From NCBI GenBank assembly GCA_902651635.1, contig CACRSC010000059.1:15939-79938 (forward strand): 64,000 nt of DNA, given 5' to 3'. The notes beneath the pieces were generated by a model. The model made no database searches. It was not told the DNA's origin and was given only the letters and a program-made list of their open reading frames with translations. Origin of the DNA: Mastigamoeba balamuthi. Lineage: Eukaryota; Evosea; Mastigamoebida; Mastigamoebidae. Every line of letters begins with the position of its first letter. Positions within the stretch are counted from its first letter, which is position 1. The translations under genes and the position numbers were made by a program. This document shows, piece after piece, positions 1 to 12,720 of this stretch.

Positions 1-2590
1 CGGCACGCCCGAACACAACGTGCACTGTCCAGTTGCGCAGGGCTCGCGTGTATGCCGAGCCCAGCGCAAAGTCGGCGTAGCCGTCGCCGTTGATGTCGCC
101 CACGCCGCTCAGCGTCATCGACGACGCCTCCGAGCGCCCGGACAGAACGTCGACCACAGCGAAGCCGTCGGCACCTCTGAGTGTAGATACCGATACGCTA
201 CGGGGCCATTGCCTGCTGCCAAACAGCACGTAGCCGCGGAAACTTACGATCCGCATCGGTCTTGCCTCTGTTGCCATCACGTCGCTCGCGGACAGCGGTA
301 GCCGCGTCTGCACGGCCCCCACCAGCACGTCGTCGATGCCGTCGCGGTTGACGTCCCCGGCGGCGCTCACAGCGAAGCCCAGGCCCCCGGCGCCCGCGTC
401 CCCAGCGATGGCGAACCCGCTGGTCCCGTCCAGCGCCCCGACCCGCAGCACAGCGCCTGCGCCCCAGCCGCCGCTCCTGCCAAACACAACGTACGCCCTC
501 CCCGCGCCCCCGGCGGCACCCGGCGCCCCCGCGATGAGGTCGGGCACGCGGTCCCCGTTGACGTCGCCCGCAGACGACACCGACCACCCCAGCAGGTCGC
601 CCGCCTCCCCGCTCTCGATCGTCACCCTCGCCGTGTCCTTGCCGCCACTGTATACGTTACTGGAGGCAGCGCTGCCGAGCACGAGGTACACGCGGCCCGC
701 GCCGGGGGCGCCGACAGCAAAGTCGCCGACGGTATCGTTGTCCATGTCGCCCACTCCGGACACAGAGGCCCCCGCCATCGGGGCGTCGCTGCCGCCTGCC
801 AGGACGTAGCCGTAGCCTTGCCGCTCGATTTCCTCGGAGAGTGTCAGGTGCCCGGGTGCGAGCGACGACGCGTTTCGTCCCGGCACGACGAAGCTGCTCC
901 CCATTCTGATGTTCCCTGTGCGACCCGTGGCCTCTGGGGCGCTCAGCAGTAGGTCGTCGACGCCGTCGCCGTCGATGTCGCCCAGCGGTCCCGCGTACCC
1001 TCCTAGCGCCCGCGAGTACGACGGGGCGCTGATGAGGAGGATCTTCAGGACGTCGGTGTCCTCGGTCGCGTTCAAGTGGCGCGGCCACGACGCGTTGCTG
1101 CCGAACACAACAGCGCACTTGGTGCTGCTGCCCGACTGCTGCGCGCACAGTGCCACGTCGCCGAAGCAGTCGCCGTTGATGTCGCCCGCGGGGCCCGCGG
1201 AGACCACAGGCGGGACGAAAGGATTCCAGACAGGGGGGAGTGTCCTGTGGGCGGCAATCAGCGACCACCTAGGCAGCCCCTCTGCGCCAGCCTCCGCTGT
1301 GTGCGGCCACAAGGGCCTGGCGGCACCGAATACGAGGAGGTAGCGACGGAACGCGGGGTTTCCGCGGGGGCGCAGACACACAACGAAGTCCCCGTGACCG
1401 TCGCCGTCGACGTCGCCGGCTGCACCCACTGCCTGCCCCACCCCGTCGCCCTCTCGCTCTCCGACGATGGCCACCACGCCCGCGGCGGTACCGGTGTCCA
1501 GAACGCTGGGGAACGCGGACACGGGGCGCCCGAAGACGAGGAACGCAGCGCCAGTGCTCGTTTTGTCGCTGACTTTGCGCACAGAGTCGCCCAACACAAC
1601 GTCGTCGACAGCGTCGCCGTCCACGTCGCCCACGCCGGCGAACGTGGCGACNAAAATATATTACTGGTTTTTCACCTCTCTTCGCCCCCGTGCATTGTTC
1701 AAGCTTCTTTCACTTAGGCTTTTTTGTTTTTATTTTTTATTTTGGTCTGTTTGCTTTTTCCATTACTTCATTTTATTTCTGCATTGCTCTTCGTTGCTTT
1801 ACCTTATTCATTTCCCTTCTTTTTTTCCGCTCTTTCTACATTATAAACCTTTTTGTATCGCATGCAATTATTTCACATTTTCTCTTCGTTTTTTTTCAAT
1901 TTTTTTTCGTGTTTTTGGCTTTTCATTTTCCATTTTTTGGGTTTCAATTTTTTTTTCAGAGGGCCTGAGCGTCACAGGCCTGTGTTTTCGTGTTTTAAAT
2001 GCGACTTTTTGTCTTTTTTTTTCCATTTTACGGGTTGTCCGTGGGAAACTCTTGAGACAAAAGGAAATTCATTATAGCTGCGTTTGTACTTGAACCAAAC
2101 GTTGCGGCTTTCGCAACAATCAAGGCGTAAGGCATCGAATGGAGCACAGATGATCACTGGCAACACAATGCGCTCACGTCGTATGCACGGCCTGTGTCGG
2201 AGTGTGGTAGAAGGGGTAAGGTACCTTGGAGCCGCATTGACAGCTGGGGGCGTCGACACGAAAAGCGTGCGTTTCGGCGACAGCGCGGGGCAGAGCAACA
2301 GAGGCGCCCACAGGGCCCAGCACCACGTGCACAGCCCCGCAGCCCGCGGCCACCACGTCGGCAGCGCCGTCGCCGTCCACATCGCCAGTGGGCGCTGTCG
2401 TGCCGGCATTGTAGAGGCGCACGGGGGCGTCGGGCAGGGGCACAGCGTGGCCGCGGGCACTCGAGGCGCTGCCGGGCATGAGGTCGGCCAGGCGAATTCC
2501 GGACCACTCGGGAACATCGCCCAGCTGCTGCCCACGCAAGGGAGCCGCGGAAGCGAGGGCCAGCATGTATAAAAGACACAAGGGGCCCAT
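1..2590 (-). CDS. FG-GAP repeat receptor, copy A (partial)
   Basis: Partial third paralogue of the FG-GAP receptors at 7024-10929 and 41376-45443. Exon 1 (2225-2590) encodes 122 residues: a signal peptide beginning MGPLCLLYMLALASA, then the first FG-GAP-like unit with the Ca-binding loop DVDGDGAAD; it ends AAG before a GTACCT donor. The 3' part (1-1651) reads open in one frame, with repeats such as GVGDMDNDT and DVNGDRVPD, and runs off the left edge, so the CADG and membrane parts are outside the window. About 125 codons at the start of exon 2 are missing because an N at 1652 joins it to unrelated AT-rich sequence. It is probably a cell-surface protein with an integrin-alpha-like beta-propeller. 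The truncation is an edge and assembly effect, not proof of a dead gene. Confidence 0.75.
1652..2090. other. Assembly join followed by T-rich sequence
   Basis: A single N at 1652 interrupts the FG-GAP coding frame. The next 430 bases are extremely T-rich on the plus strand, unlike the GC-rich coding DNA around them, and have no counterpart in the matching introns of copies B and C. From about 2090 the sequence again resembles the copy B intron. The T-rich block may be a real intron expansion next to a sequencing gap, or a mis-join. Confidence 0.6.
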
Positions 2591-3019
2591 TGAGGTTGCG
2601 TGTGCCCAGTTTTGTTTGTTAGAAGGCGATGTTGTCCTTGTGGTGTTTAGAGTTTCTGACTTAGGAATCCGCCACCCCCGGGTCTCGTGCGGTGTCTAGT
2701 TCAGCATTTTTCTTTCCCCTGTCGACCGCACGAGGGATGCTGAAATCAGGTCGATGCACTGCCATTTTCCGACAAGAATGTGTTTTTTCAAAAGTTGACT
2801 GTCGTTAGCCCAAAGGCGAGCACAGCAGGTGCTGCGGCATTTCAACTAGATTGCTTGTACTGCGTTGTCGCACCGAGGCATCTCCTAACCAACGGTGCAT
2901 CGCAGACGTCCAAGCAGAAAACAAACAAAAAAAGCATCAAAAACCCGCGCACATAATGACAAGCGGGGGGCGCGTCGTCGCTCCCACATCGTTTGAGGAC
3001 CACTGTGCTTCACCCTGCT

Positions 3020-3540
3020 CACCGCAGTCGTAGTTGAAGAAAATTAAAGTGAATTTCAATAAATAAAGAGTAAAAGTATGAAGGAAGACGAGCAGGAATC
3101 AAGCCAGAAGAAAAGAGCCGCTGGCAGCACCTTGCGCACTCGATCACGTGAGCACCCGGGTTTTCGGGTAATTGAATCCTTCCACACGGTTGCTGTGCCA
3201 GAGGGCTGTGAAATGATGCATCAACTGGAGTGCTATTCCAGGGGCCTCCACTGGGACCGAGTCGGCGCAGTAGCGTATGCACACTGCAGCACACTATCGT
3301 TTGAATTCCTCTGCTCCAGGGTCTTGGCTGTGGAGGGGTGTCTGCGCTGCCGTGGTCTGCTGGCACTGTTGAAATAGCAGGTGCGAGGGACGTGCAGTGG
3401 CTGTGGAGCTGCGAGGTCGTGCGGGTGGAGTCGCAGCAAATAACAGCGGACACCAGAGCGAACTCTATCATTTGAAAAGTAACTCGCAGTAAAGAGTGGG
3501 CCCCTCATTTGCTTCGTGCTCGTCGTATTCAGTGTTTCAC
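3020..3540 (-). pseudogene. 3'-end fragment of the arrestin-WW-C2 gene (upstream of copy A)
   Basis: This stretch matches the last two exons and 3' flank of the intact arrestin gene at 12721-15017. Shared blocks include the tract ending in a TGC-CAGAGGGCTGTG stop-region sequence near 3200 and the GGTCTTGGCTGTGGAGGGGTG block near 3330. No continuous frame survives. It lies just upstream of FG-GAP copy A, as the fragment at 11276-11560 lies upstream of copy B, so receptor and arrestin tail were duplicated together. The intervals 2591-3019 and 3541-4160 contain nothing I can identify. Confidence 0.55.
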
Positions 3541-4160
3541 ATTCCAGGTGACTGGAGGAGCACGCAGAGACCTCTTTCCACTGCTTTTCATAAGATGTAC
3601 CCTCTTCTTGGGTCTGGTGAGACATAGGCACACAGTGTCAGAAGGAATGATATTTGTCAGATGATGGACTTGTCCATTGTCTCTCCAGGCAGGGGAGGCC
3701 AAGGAGCCATCAGGGGAGACAGAGAGAGATTCGCATTTCGTTCTGCTTGAGCTTGGGAAGCACAGCCCCTTACCCAAAACCAGAAAGGTGACCTAGCTGT
3801 CATGGAAATTGTGACACCCCAGTCAGTTGCATGTTTACTTTATTGAATTATTTAACATTAAGACACAGGAATTCCGCAAGCTGGGTGAAGGCGACCAGAG
3901 CAGAGCATTTCATGCCATAATTGGCGATCTGGACTGCAGTGAGAAGTCTCTGCAGTAAAGAGTCACTTTAGTAGTGGATCAGACAGGCTCAGAAGGCCAA
4001 ATGAAGCCTTCAGCCCCTACAAGCACCACTCAGAGAAAGAGACAGAGGAGTGGCCCCTTAAGAAGCACAAATCCATCACAACAAGAAGCTCATCGAGCCC
4101 GGTAAGACCCCAGTCCGCAGAGCCCATCCAGCACAAGCACCCCCAGAAGGACCTGTCCTA

Positions 4161-5288
4161 GAGGGATATCTGGTACTATTTTGCAGTGACTATATCCGTA
4201 TCTGACTGGATATCAGTCCAAAAATAACGGGACTTAACCGTGCTGGAACTCATGGCCAGAGGAAAGACCAACGACAGGCTGCTCTCTTGCCAAGCCATAC
4301 AAGTAACTCTACGCAATGTTCTTGGTGTTGCCCTACTTGCCGAGATGATCTGTGCCCACTACCTTGTGAGAATTTGGGTGGAAATAACACTTTTTCGTGT
4401 TATGTATAATGTGGACATCAATAAGCTCCGCAAGGGTATCAGTGCAGCAATGACACCTTCATTGTTAATCTTAATCGGACTTGTCTAGCACTTCAACCCT
4501 GGTCAGAAATGCAAATTACACTTGGCAGTTTAGAAAGTCGAGTTACTGCAGCAAGAAGAATTGAGTTTATTCCACCGGTTATTGGAGTCACTCTCTGGAT
4601 GGATTCTACAGACATTCCACTATGGCATCGGAAGAGAGTATGAATTCCATGTTTGAATTTTACCTTATCATGCACAGAGAGGAGGGGAAAGTGATTACTG
4701 GAGTGGAAAGGACAAACGTCCAGCAAATCGATACATGGTATGAACAGATGCTCATTGTCGTGTATGAGCAGTATGGGAACCATACAGTCCAAAAAGGTAC
4801 ATGATGCTGAATGGCTCCGTCATCATGCAGATTGGATACGAGAGCATGGTCAACAGGATGTTTTTTTTGGTGATTGTCACTTCAGTGCAGGTTCCAAGAT
4901 GACCAATTTCCCAAAGATTTTTACTTCCTATGCTCTTCCACCTCATGAGGGGAAGCGTGGAAAAGGACTTTAAACTCTGACAGAGGAGAAAAAACGTCAT
5001 AATGCTGCAGTTAAAAATGCCCATGCCCGTGTTGAAAGTGTTTTTGCATCAATGGAGAATATGTGGAGCAGCCTGCATAATCCATGGGATGGAGATCCTG
5101 AACAGCAGGAATACATGATCTGGATTGCTATTGCAGTTCATAACCGTCACCTTGGTATTAGTCAATGAAACTACTCACATCTGAGGTTTTTTCTACCTTT
5201 GCGTACTGCACGGATAAATTGCCACAATGTGTAGTGCTTATCCAATGTCATACGGATAACTCAGTTTCGAAAACAGAGGATATCCCTC
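4161..5288 (+). mobile_element. DDE DNA transposon copy 1 (degenerate)
   Basis: The element starts GAGGGATATC and ends GATATCCCTC, a perfect 10-bp inverted terminus. The subterminal 85 bp are also inverted repeats containing TTATCCGT-type motifs, probably transposase binding sites. The plus strand holds a broken transposase of DDE_Tnp_4 (PIF/Harbinger-like) type: TLWMDSTDIPLW near 4590-4625, then a second Asp in FGDCHFSAGSK near 4860-4895, and AHARVESVFASMENMW near 5020-5075 with the third acidic residue. Stops and frame changes between these motifs make it non-functional. It is about 90 percent identical by eye to copy 2 at 56711-57890. Flanking triplets (CTA and AAG) do not match, so no target duplication is visible here. 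Confidence 0.8.
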
Positions 5289-7023
5289 AAGAAGGGAAAC
5301 TCTGCAAAAGAGATTTCAGGTGACAGCTCAGAGAGAATGCGGGATGAAGAGAAGGTCATAGATCAGGAACTGCCCTTCATTTTTCTCAAAGCCTGTATTG
5401 AGGGAGGTTGACATGTTCTTCCTTACTCAGCTTAAGCCTCTTCTGGGAAGGTCTCTTCCCGTCCAGCTCTGAACAGGGCAGCCCACTGGTCTCAGGGTCA
5501 GCAACACTGCCTGTTCAAGCAGGGCAGCTGTACGAGGCCACAATGTGCCAGGGAGCAAGGTGATCACAGTCTCGATGTGCTTCTGTAATTAGTTCAAAAC
5601 TGTAAAGTATATTTCTCTAAACTCAATTTCTCAGGTCTTCTTCAGCGAATGGGACTGCATCAGAGATCCCATTTGTGTGCTACATTGTGCTTGCTTCATT
5701 TCTTAGTATATCTTATTTTTCTAGCTGTCGGACAGAGAATGAAGCAGGCAGAACCAACAAGCAAGGCCAGGAACCAAAGCAACCCGAGTCCCTCCAGAAA
5801 GAGCAGCGACCCAAGGAACCCCAGCCCCCCGAGGAAGACAATCCAACCCAAGAAGAATCAGTAAGCCCACGGAGCTGAGCAATACAAGGATAATCAGCAA
5901 GCCAAGGAAGCCAACCCAACCCAAGAAAGCCCTTCAACTCAAGGAGGCCCTGCACCCTGAGGAAACCCAGTCCACCAAAGAAGCACCAGAGAGCACTGAG
6001 GTTGCAGAGTCTGCTTCTGCATCACAGAAAGGTTATTAAAAAGAGTTGCAACAATGCCTTTTAAAATATCAAATAACATAAGATACAGGTTAAGAGGAGA
6101 GGAAAATCAGAGAAGAGGCAGAGTGCAGACTGGAAGACTGTACTGATAAAAAGGGCTTGGCAGAAATGGCCAAGGTCAAGAAGACAGTGATAGCCAAGAG
6201 GTACCCAGTGAGGCAGAGAAAACCGAACCAGGCATGATTGTGTTTTTTCTGACTTTCGAACTTTTCTTCAGAAGCACCTACCAGAGAAGCTAAGACCAAA
6301 GGAAGATATGTTCCGCCGGTATAAGCATCAGACACAAGGCACAATAAAGCTCTTCTTAGCATTGTCACATGTCCTATTGCAACCACAGCACGTTTCCATT
6401 GTTGACACTTGATGATGAGGCACTAGAGTGTGCTGAACTGAGAAAGGAGAGACTGGGACGACGGACTTTCTTCTGGGCAATGTACTGCGACGAGACTGGG
6501 TATTCTGTGTCTGTTCCTCCAATCGAGAGCTGCTCCACGAACCTGTCAACTGTTATCAGCTGCCAGATGTGAAGAGAAGCAGCTCTCAGTCTGCACAGAC
6601 TGCCTCACAAGAAGACATGCTCAGATTTGTGCAGAATACACGACTGGATGTTGCCACTGGAGGAAATAATTCACAGCTACCCCTGTTGCCAATGATTGAG
6701 GGTAATCAGCAGGTGTTTTCCAAGCTGTGATGTATGCATGACCACGAGGATGTCATTCTGGCAATTCCCAACTGTAAGATCTGAAGAGTAGCTGGGAGCG
6801 CCTGGTCTGTGCATTTCAGGGGCCCTCTCTGCCCCTCTATGCTCACACAACGTCTTTTGCGCTTTTCTCTCTGGGATGAAATCCGTACAGGTACACGACA
6901 CGTAATACAAAAAGTGGTCACCAAGAAAAGCCCAATGACTGGATTCACATTGTTCAGAGGGCCACCCGACTTTGTGTGTTGTGCCTGCATCGCCACACAC
7001 TTGTGGCCTTGCACCGTGTCCCC
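5289..7023. other. Low-GC gap with weak exon-like frames
   Basis: Clearly lower GC than the neighbouring receptor genes. Short open stretches could be exons: a Gln/Glu/Pro/Lys-rich one at 5710-5878 (QEPKQPESLQKEQRPKEPQP) and one at 6550-6730 ending GNQQVFSKL before TGA. I found no recognised domain and no convincing splice chain. The Pro/Glu-rich stretch may be low-complexity DNA. Nothing else can be assigned. Confidence 0.3.
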
Positions 7024-10000
7024 TCAATTCGGCGTCACGTTGACATCGTCCTCCGGGACCTGGTCTCTCTGCGAGGACATCCGCATGCGCCCCCTGATGA
7101 GAGCCACCAGAGGCCTGAAGAACAGCGTGAGTATGCAGACCCCGGCGATGATGGGCAGCCCGATGACAAGGAAGTTGTGCCACACAGAGCTCGGGTCATC
7201 GCGGTCCCTGGCGTCCCTCGTGGCGCTCCACTGCGCCCTGTAGCTGCCGCCGAGGTCGTCCTCCGCGAGCAGCGTGAATTCTATCGAGTCCTGCGTGAAG
7301 AAGGGCCCGAAGACGAGCCTCGACAGCAGCCTGTTGACTCCAGCGACTGTCCCGTTGGCCGTCCATGTGGCCCCTGCCTGCGAAACAACAACGTCGTCGC
7401 TGTGCTCCCTGGACCGCAGTGACTCGGCGTTGGCTGCGATGCTGACCTGCACTCTGCTGCCGGTACTGTTGACGACGATGGGCGCCAGCTGCGTCTCGCT
7501 GCTCTTCTTCCCGCCAAACGTGACCTTGCCGCTGTTGTCCCCAATGCTCACCTCGATGGAGCTCGCCACGTAGAGGCTGAACGTCTGCCTGGCCCGCACG
7601 CCACGCGCGTTGATGCAGCTGACCTCCACTTGCACAGACCCTGCGTGCGTGGGCCCACCAGAGAACGAGCCCGTCGCGTTGTCGAAGCTCAGCCAGTCGC
7701 TGCTGTACGTGCGGTAGCCGTCGGTCACGTCGGACCACGTGGCATTCAGGACCAGCGGCGTGGGGTCGCTGTCCTGCACGCAGGTGTCCGCGGGAACCGT
7801 GAAGGCGTAGCGGGCGCCGACCTGTGCTCTACAGCAGCCCGGGGTTTCCCCGATGGCCCTGGCCACCCGGGGCGCCCGCGAGCCGTAGACCACCCACGCC
7901 CTGCCTGCGCCGTCCCTGTAATCGACAGTGCCGATGACGAGGTCCTCGACGCCGTCGCCGTTGCAGTCGCCGGCGGACGACACGGAGCTGCGGAGGCGCA
8001 ACACGCCGTCGCCCGAGACCACCATGTCGCCTTTGACTGGGACAGTCACAGGCGGCCAGTGCCTGCGCCCGAAGGTCACGACGACGCCCTCTTGATTGTT
8101 GAAGGCCGTTGACCTTAGGCACACGATGTCCGTGAGGTTGTCGCCGTTGACGTCTGCAGAGGTCACCATCCCCGCAGAGGCTAGCTCCGCCCCCTCAATC
8201 TTCTGCACGGAGCCTGTGACCGCGGGCCACGCGCCTCTGTGGCCGAGGATCACGTGGACCCCGTTTTTCGATAGGCCGATAGCGAGGTCCCCCACGCCGT
8301 CGCCGTTCGCATCGCCGACTCCCGCCAGACTGACGGTCGACCCCGGGCTGGCAGTGTCGGTGACGGTGAAGCCGTTGGTGCCGTCGAGGGAGAGGACGCT
8401 GAGCGAGGGGCCCCAGGTGGCACGCCCGAACACAACGTGCACTGTCCAGTTGATGTGCGATAAGCCCAGGTACACCGTCCCCAGAGCAAAGTCAGCCATG
8501 CGGTCGCCGTTGATGTCGCCCACTCCTGAGAGTTCCATTGACGACGCTAAGGACCCCGATGGACCTCCATCCACAGCGAAGCCGTCGGTGCCCTGGAGCG
8601 CCGTCACGGAGACAGTGCGAGGCCACTGCCTGCGACCAAGCAGCACGTAGCCGCGACCCCCGGCGATCCACTGTGACCTCCGAGATCGAACGGAGGCCAC
8701 CACGTCGCTCGCAATCAACGGCAGTTGTGTCTGCACGGCCCCCACCAGCACGTCGTCGATGCCGTCGCCGTTGACGTCCCCGGCGGCGCTCACAGCGAAG
8801 CCCAGGCCCCCGGCGCCCGCGTCCCCAGCGATGGCGAACCCGCTGGTCCCGTCCAGCGCCCCGACCCGCAGCACAGCGCCTGCGCCCCAGCCGCCGCTCC
8901 TGCCAAACACGACGTACGCCCTCCCCGCGCCCCCGGCGGCACCCGGCGCCCCCGCGATGAGGTCGGGCACGCGGTCCCCGTTGACGTCGCCCGCAGACGA
9001 CACCGACCACCCCAGCAGGTCGCCCTCCTCCCCGCTCTCGATCGTCACCCTCGCCGTGTCCTTGTAGCCGCTGTATGCGTTCCCGGAGGCAGCGCTGTCG
9101 AGCACGAGGTACACGCGGCCCGCACCGGGGGCGCCGACAGCGAAGTCGCCGATGGTGTCGTTGTCCATGTCGCCCACGCCGCTCACAGAGGCCCCCGCCA
9201 ACGGAGCGTCGCTGCCTCCTGTCAGGGCATACCAGTAGCCTTTCTTCGTACTGCCCTCCGCGAGCCTCAGTCTGCCGGGGAAGTGCGACGACGCGTTGCG
9301 GCCCCGCACGACGAAGCTGCTCCCCAAGTTGATATTCCCTGTGAGTCCAGCAGCCTCGGGGGCGCTCAGCAGCAGGTCGTCGATTCCGTCACCGTCGATG
9401 TCGCCCAGCGGGCCCGCGTTCCACTTGAGTGACCTGAAGAAGGACGGTACGCTTATGTAGGTGATCTTCAGGCTGTCAGCGTTCACGCGGCGCGGCCACG
9501 ACGAGTTGCTGCCGAACACAACAGCGCATTCAGTACCACTGCTCCATTCCTGTGGGCACAGCGCCACGTCGCCAAAGCCGTCGCCGTTGATGTCGCCCGC
9601 GGAGCCCACGGAGACCAGCGGCGGGATGGAGTCCCTGTGACTGACCAGAGAGCACCGCTGCAGCCCATCCGCGGCTCCAGCCACAGCTGTGCGGGGCCAC
9701 GAGGGCCTGGCCACGCCGAAGACGAGGAGGTAGCGGCTGGACGCGGAAGTCTCGTCTCCTCTGGACTGCAGGCAAACAACAAAGTCCGCGTGGCCGTCGC
9801 CGTCGACATCGCCGGCTGCGCCCACTGCATGCCCCAACCCGTCGCCCGCTCGCTCTCCCACGATGGCCACAACGCCCTCGGCGGTACCGGTGTCCAGAAC
9901 ACTGGGGAAGGCGGACGTGCGCCGCCCGAAGACGAGGAACGACGCGCCAGCGCTCATTCGATCGCTGACGTTGCGCTCGGGGTCGCCCAGCACAACGTCG

Positions 10001-10929
10001 TCGACGGCGTCGCCGTCCACGTCGCCCACGCCGGCGAACGTGGCGACGCCGGGCACAGCGAAGCCCTCGGAGGGCCCCAGGCGCTCGACGTCGAGGACGG
10101 GGGGCCACTGGGCGGTGGGGCGCCCGTAGACGACGCGGACGCTGCGAGCACTGGGGCGCAGCGCGACGGCGACGTCTGTGCAGTTGTCGCCGTTGACGTC
10201 GCCGACGGCGGCCACGCGGGCGACGGGGCCGGCGAGGGCGACGACGAGGGCGCGGGGGCCGCGGTCGTCGAGGGAGGAGGGCCAGGGGGCGGGGCGCCTG
10301 CGGCCCAGCAGCACGTAGGCCGCAGAGGAGCCGTCGCTGGCCCCGCACACCACAGCCACGTCGCCCACGCCGTCGCAGTTGATGTCCCCCGCGCTCTCCA
10401 CCGTCACCTGGTCGCTGACGTTAGTCGGGACTCGTTGTGTTCTTGTAGTTCAACTTCGCTTGTTGGAAACCGAGGACACACGATAACAGAAGACCGCTGG
10501 CATCACAGTACGCCCACCCCGCAAGCACGGCCTGCGGAACAGTGTGCCAGAGGGGCGGGGTACCTTAGCGCTGCAGGGGCAGCGTGGGGCTTCGACACGA
10601 ATTGCGCGCTTGTCGGCGACAGCGCGGGGCAGAGCGGCAGAGGCGCCCACTGGGCCCAGCACCACGTGCACTGCCCCGCAGCCAGCAGCCACCACGTCGA
10701 CCACGCCGTCGCCGTCCACGTCGCCAGCGGGCGCTGTCGTGCCGGCGTCGTAGAGGCGCACGGTAACGTCGGGCAGGGGCACAGCGTGGCCGCGGGCACT
10801 CGAGGCGCTGCCGGGAACGAGGTCGGCCAGGCGAGTGCTGGGCCACTCGGGGCCATCGCCCAGACGCTGCCCACGCATGGGCGCAGCAGAGGCGAGGGCC
10901 AGCATGGATAACAGACACAAGGGGCACAT
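7024..10929 (-). CDS. FG-GAP / CADG single-pass receptor, copy B (intact)
   Basis: Two exons: 10564-10929 (122 codons) and 7024-10407, joined by a 156-nt GT-AG intron (AAG|GTACCC ... GACCAG|GTGACG), giving about 1249 aa. The start is MCPLCLLSMLALASAAP, a signal peptide; an upstream in-frame ATG at 11082 would bury it. Most of the protein is FG-GAP/VCBS-type repeats with calcium loops (DVNGDNCTD, DVDGDAVDD, DINGDGFGD), predicted to fold as beta-propellers as in integrin alpha. Near residue 1000 comes a CADG/He_PIG-like domain (WLSFDNATGSFSGGPT), then a beta-rich stretch, a membrane helix (FLVIGLPIIAGVCILTLFF) and a short tail ending VNVTPN. It is likely a surface adhesion protein. The ligand is unknown. 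The ORFs on the opposite strand are shadows. Confidence 0.9.
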
Positions 10930-11275
10930 TGAGGTTGCGTGTGTTGAGTTTTGTTTTGTTGTGTCACTATGTGTTTGTTGTTTTTTTTTGTTTTTTGAGT
11001 TTCTGACCTCGGAATCCACCACCCCCCCGCCGGTGACGGCTGACGTAGAGTTTAGCTTTTTATTTACACGTCGGTTGCACAAGAGATGCAGAATTCGGGT
11101 CGATGCACTGCCATTCTGCGCGTTGACGGAGGGTCATCTCCACATGACTCGGCTTTGGAACACCACCCAGAATGAAAAAACGGAACCAAAACTGCACTCT
11201 TTCCTAACATCATGACAAGCGTGGTGCCACGGCATCGTGCCCTCTCCGCTTGACTGCCACAGTACCCCACCTTGC

Positions 11276-11560
11276 TCACCTTAGCCCCAGAGCCGCCTGC
11301 AGCACCTTCCCCGCTCGTTCTCGTGTTGCACCTGGGAATGGAGGAGCTGGCTCCGGGTCACTGAATCCCCCCCACTCGGCCGGCTGTGCCAGAGGGCTGT
11401 GATAAACGATGCATCCTGAGGGGGCAATTACCGGGGCAAAGCTCACGTAGGGCGGTGGTGCCTCAGCCGGGATAAAGGGTGGTGAAGGAACGTAGACACG
11501 CATCACCCTCTCGTTTGAATTCCTGTGCTCCACGCCAACGCTTCTTCGGGTTTCATGACA
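11276..11560 (-). pseudogene. 3'-end fragment of the arrestin-WW-C2 gene (upstream of copy B)
   Basis: The reading NSNERVMRVYVPSPPFIPAE followed by APPPYVSFAPVIAP matches the last exon of the arrestin gene (NSNERVQQRAYAPAPP, then EAPPPYESGAPVI). The 3' flank is also shared, including the CCCACTCGGCCGGCTGTG block. Only the tail survives, so it is a duplication relic, although the PPPY motif is kept. Confidence 0.65.
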
Positions 11561-11742
11561 AACGAGTGCGAGGGGCGCGCGGTCGGGGCCCTGTCCAAAT
11601 CTGAGTAATTTGCTTCGGAACTCGCAGAATTGAGATGGGTCCCTCGGTTGTCATCCCCTCGTCACGTCCTCAACCCTTCTGGATGCCACAAGTGTCTATG
11701 ATATCGCCCTCATCGCCCACAGACACTATGAAAACGAAGAAA

Positions 11743-11900
11743 CAAAATCACGCAATATATTGAACACTAAATCACAAATGGGGTCACACTGCCATTAGTT
11801 CGACTCGACTTCATGCCGGAACAAAAAGGGTCAAATTTGGGCAAAAAATGGCAGTGTGACCGCCATCTGTGATTTTGTGTGTGATGAATTGTGTGATTTG
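11743..11900. repeat. Hairpin / MITE-like inverted repeat
   Basis: Two arms of about 53 bp (11743-11795 and 11848-11900) are inverted copies of each other, sharing the core TCACACTGCCAT and the outer TTT/AAATCAC motifs. The loop is 52 bp. It carries no ORF. It looks like a small non-autonomous DNA transposon or a strong cruciform. The remaining bases 11561-12720 outside the hairpin show no gene I can support. Confidence 0.7.
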
Positions 11901-12720
11901 CTCTCGTTGAGGCCCCCGCCATCCGTCTGTCGCTGCTCCCACCAGGTCTGAGCCTCCCGATGCACGCCTCCAGGGCATGAGAGTTCCAGGGCACCGGTAA
12001 TCCACCTTCCGGAGAAGATTTCTGCGACAGGCGAGGGAATAACGGAGGTCTAATTCTATTAGCTACGCTGGCAGCCCTATCGCATCGCATCGACGACGGA
12101 GTTCTTCGCAACGTTTGTCATCACCGCTGCTGTGACGCTCGTCGCTTTCGCCCTGCTGGGCATGGGGTTGGCCGGCAGCCCCGTGCTCGGCGCCCGGAGG
12201 CCGTCGTCGTCCGCCTCGCCCGACTCTGTGCGGATCCGCGCATGGCCTTTTGGCACTCCCCTTGGGGGAGCGCTGTGGGAAAGAGTGCTCACGCCCCCTG
12301 GCAGCACCGAATTGCGAAGGGGCACAGGGGCGGCGATGTTGAAATGTCATTTGATTTGATCTGATCAGCTGCCGGCTTCTTATGTGTCCAGTGAACTGAA
12401 AAAGAACACCAACAAATTCCATCCTGCCTTACTTGAAACTAGTTTCAACTAGTGTACTGGCAGCCTATGATTACTCTCACTAGACATCTCAATACAGACG
12501 GTACACAATGGTGAATGATAAAATGCAAGCTGTTCTATTCACACTTTCCTGGAAACAGGGGCCACAGTGTCGGTCCCACTTCGCCTGACCAGACCCCTCC
12601 TGCCTGCTCATCTCAGCCCCAGAGCCGCTGGCAGCACCTCGCCGGGGACGTTCTCGTGCGAACCTGGGTATGGCGGGGCTGGGCCCCGGGTCACTGAATC
12701 CTCCCACTCGGCCGGCTGTG

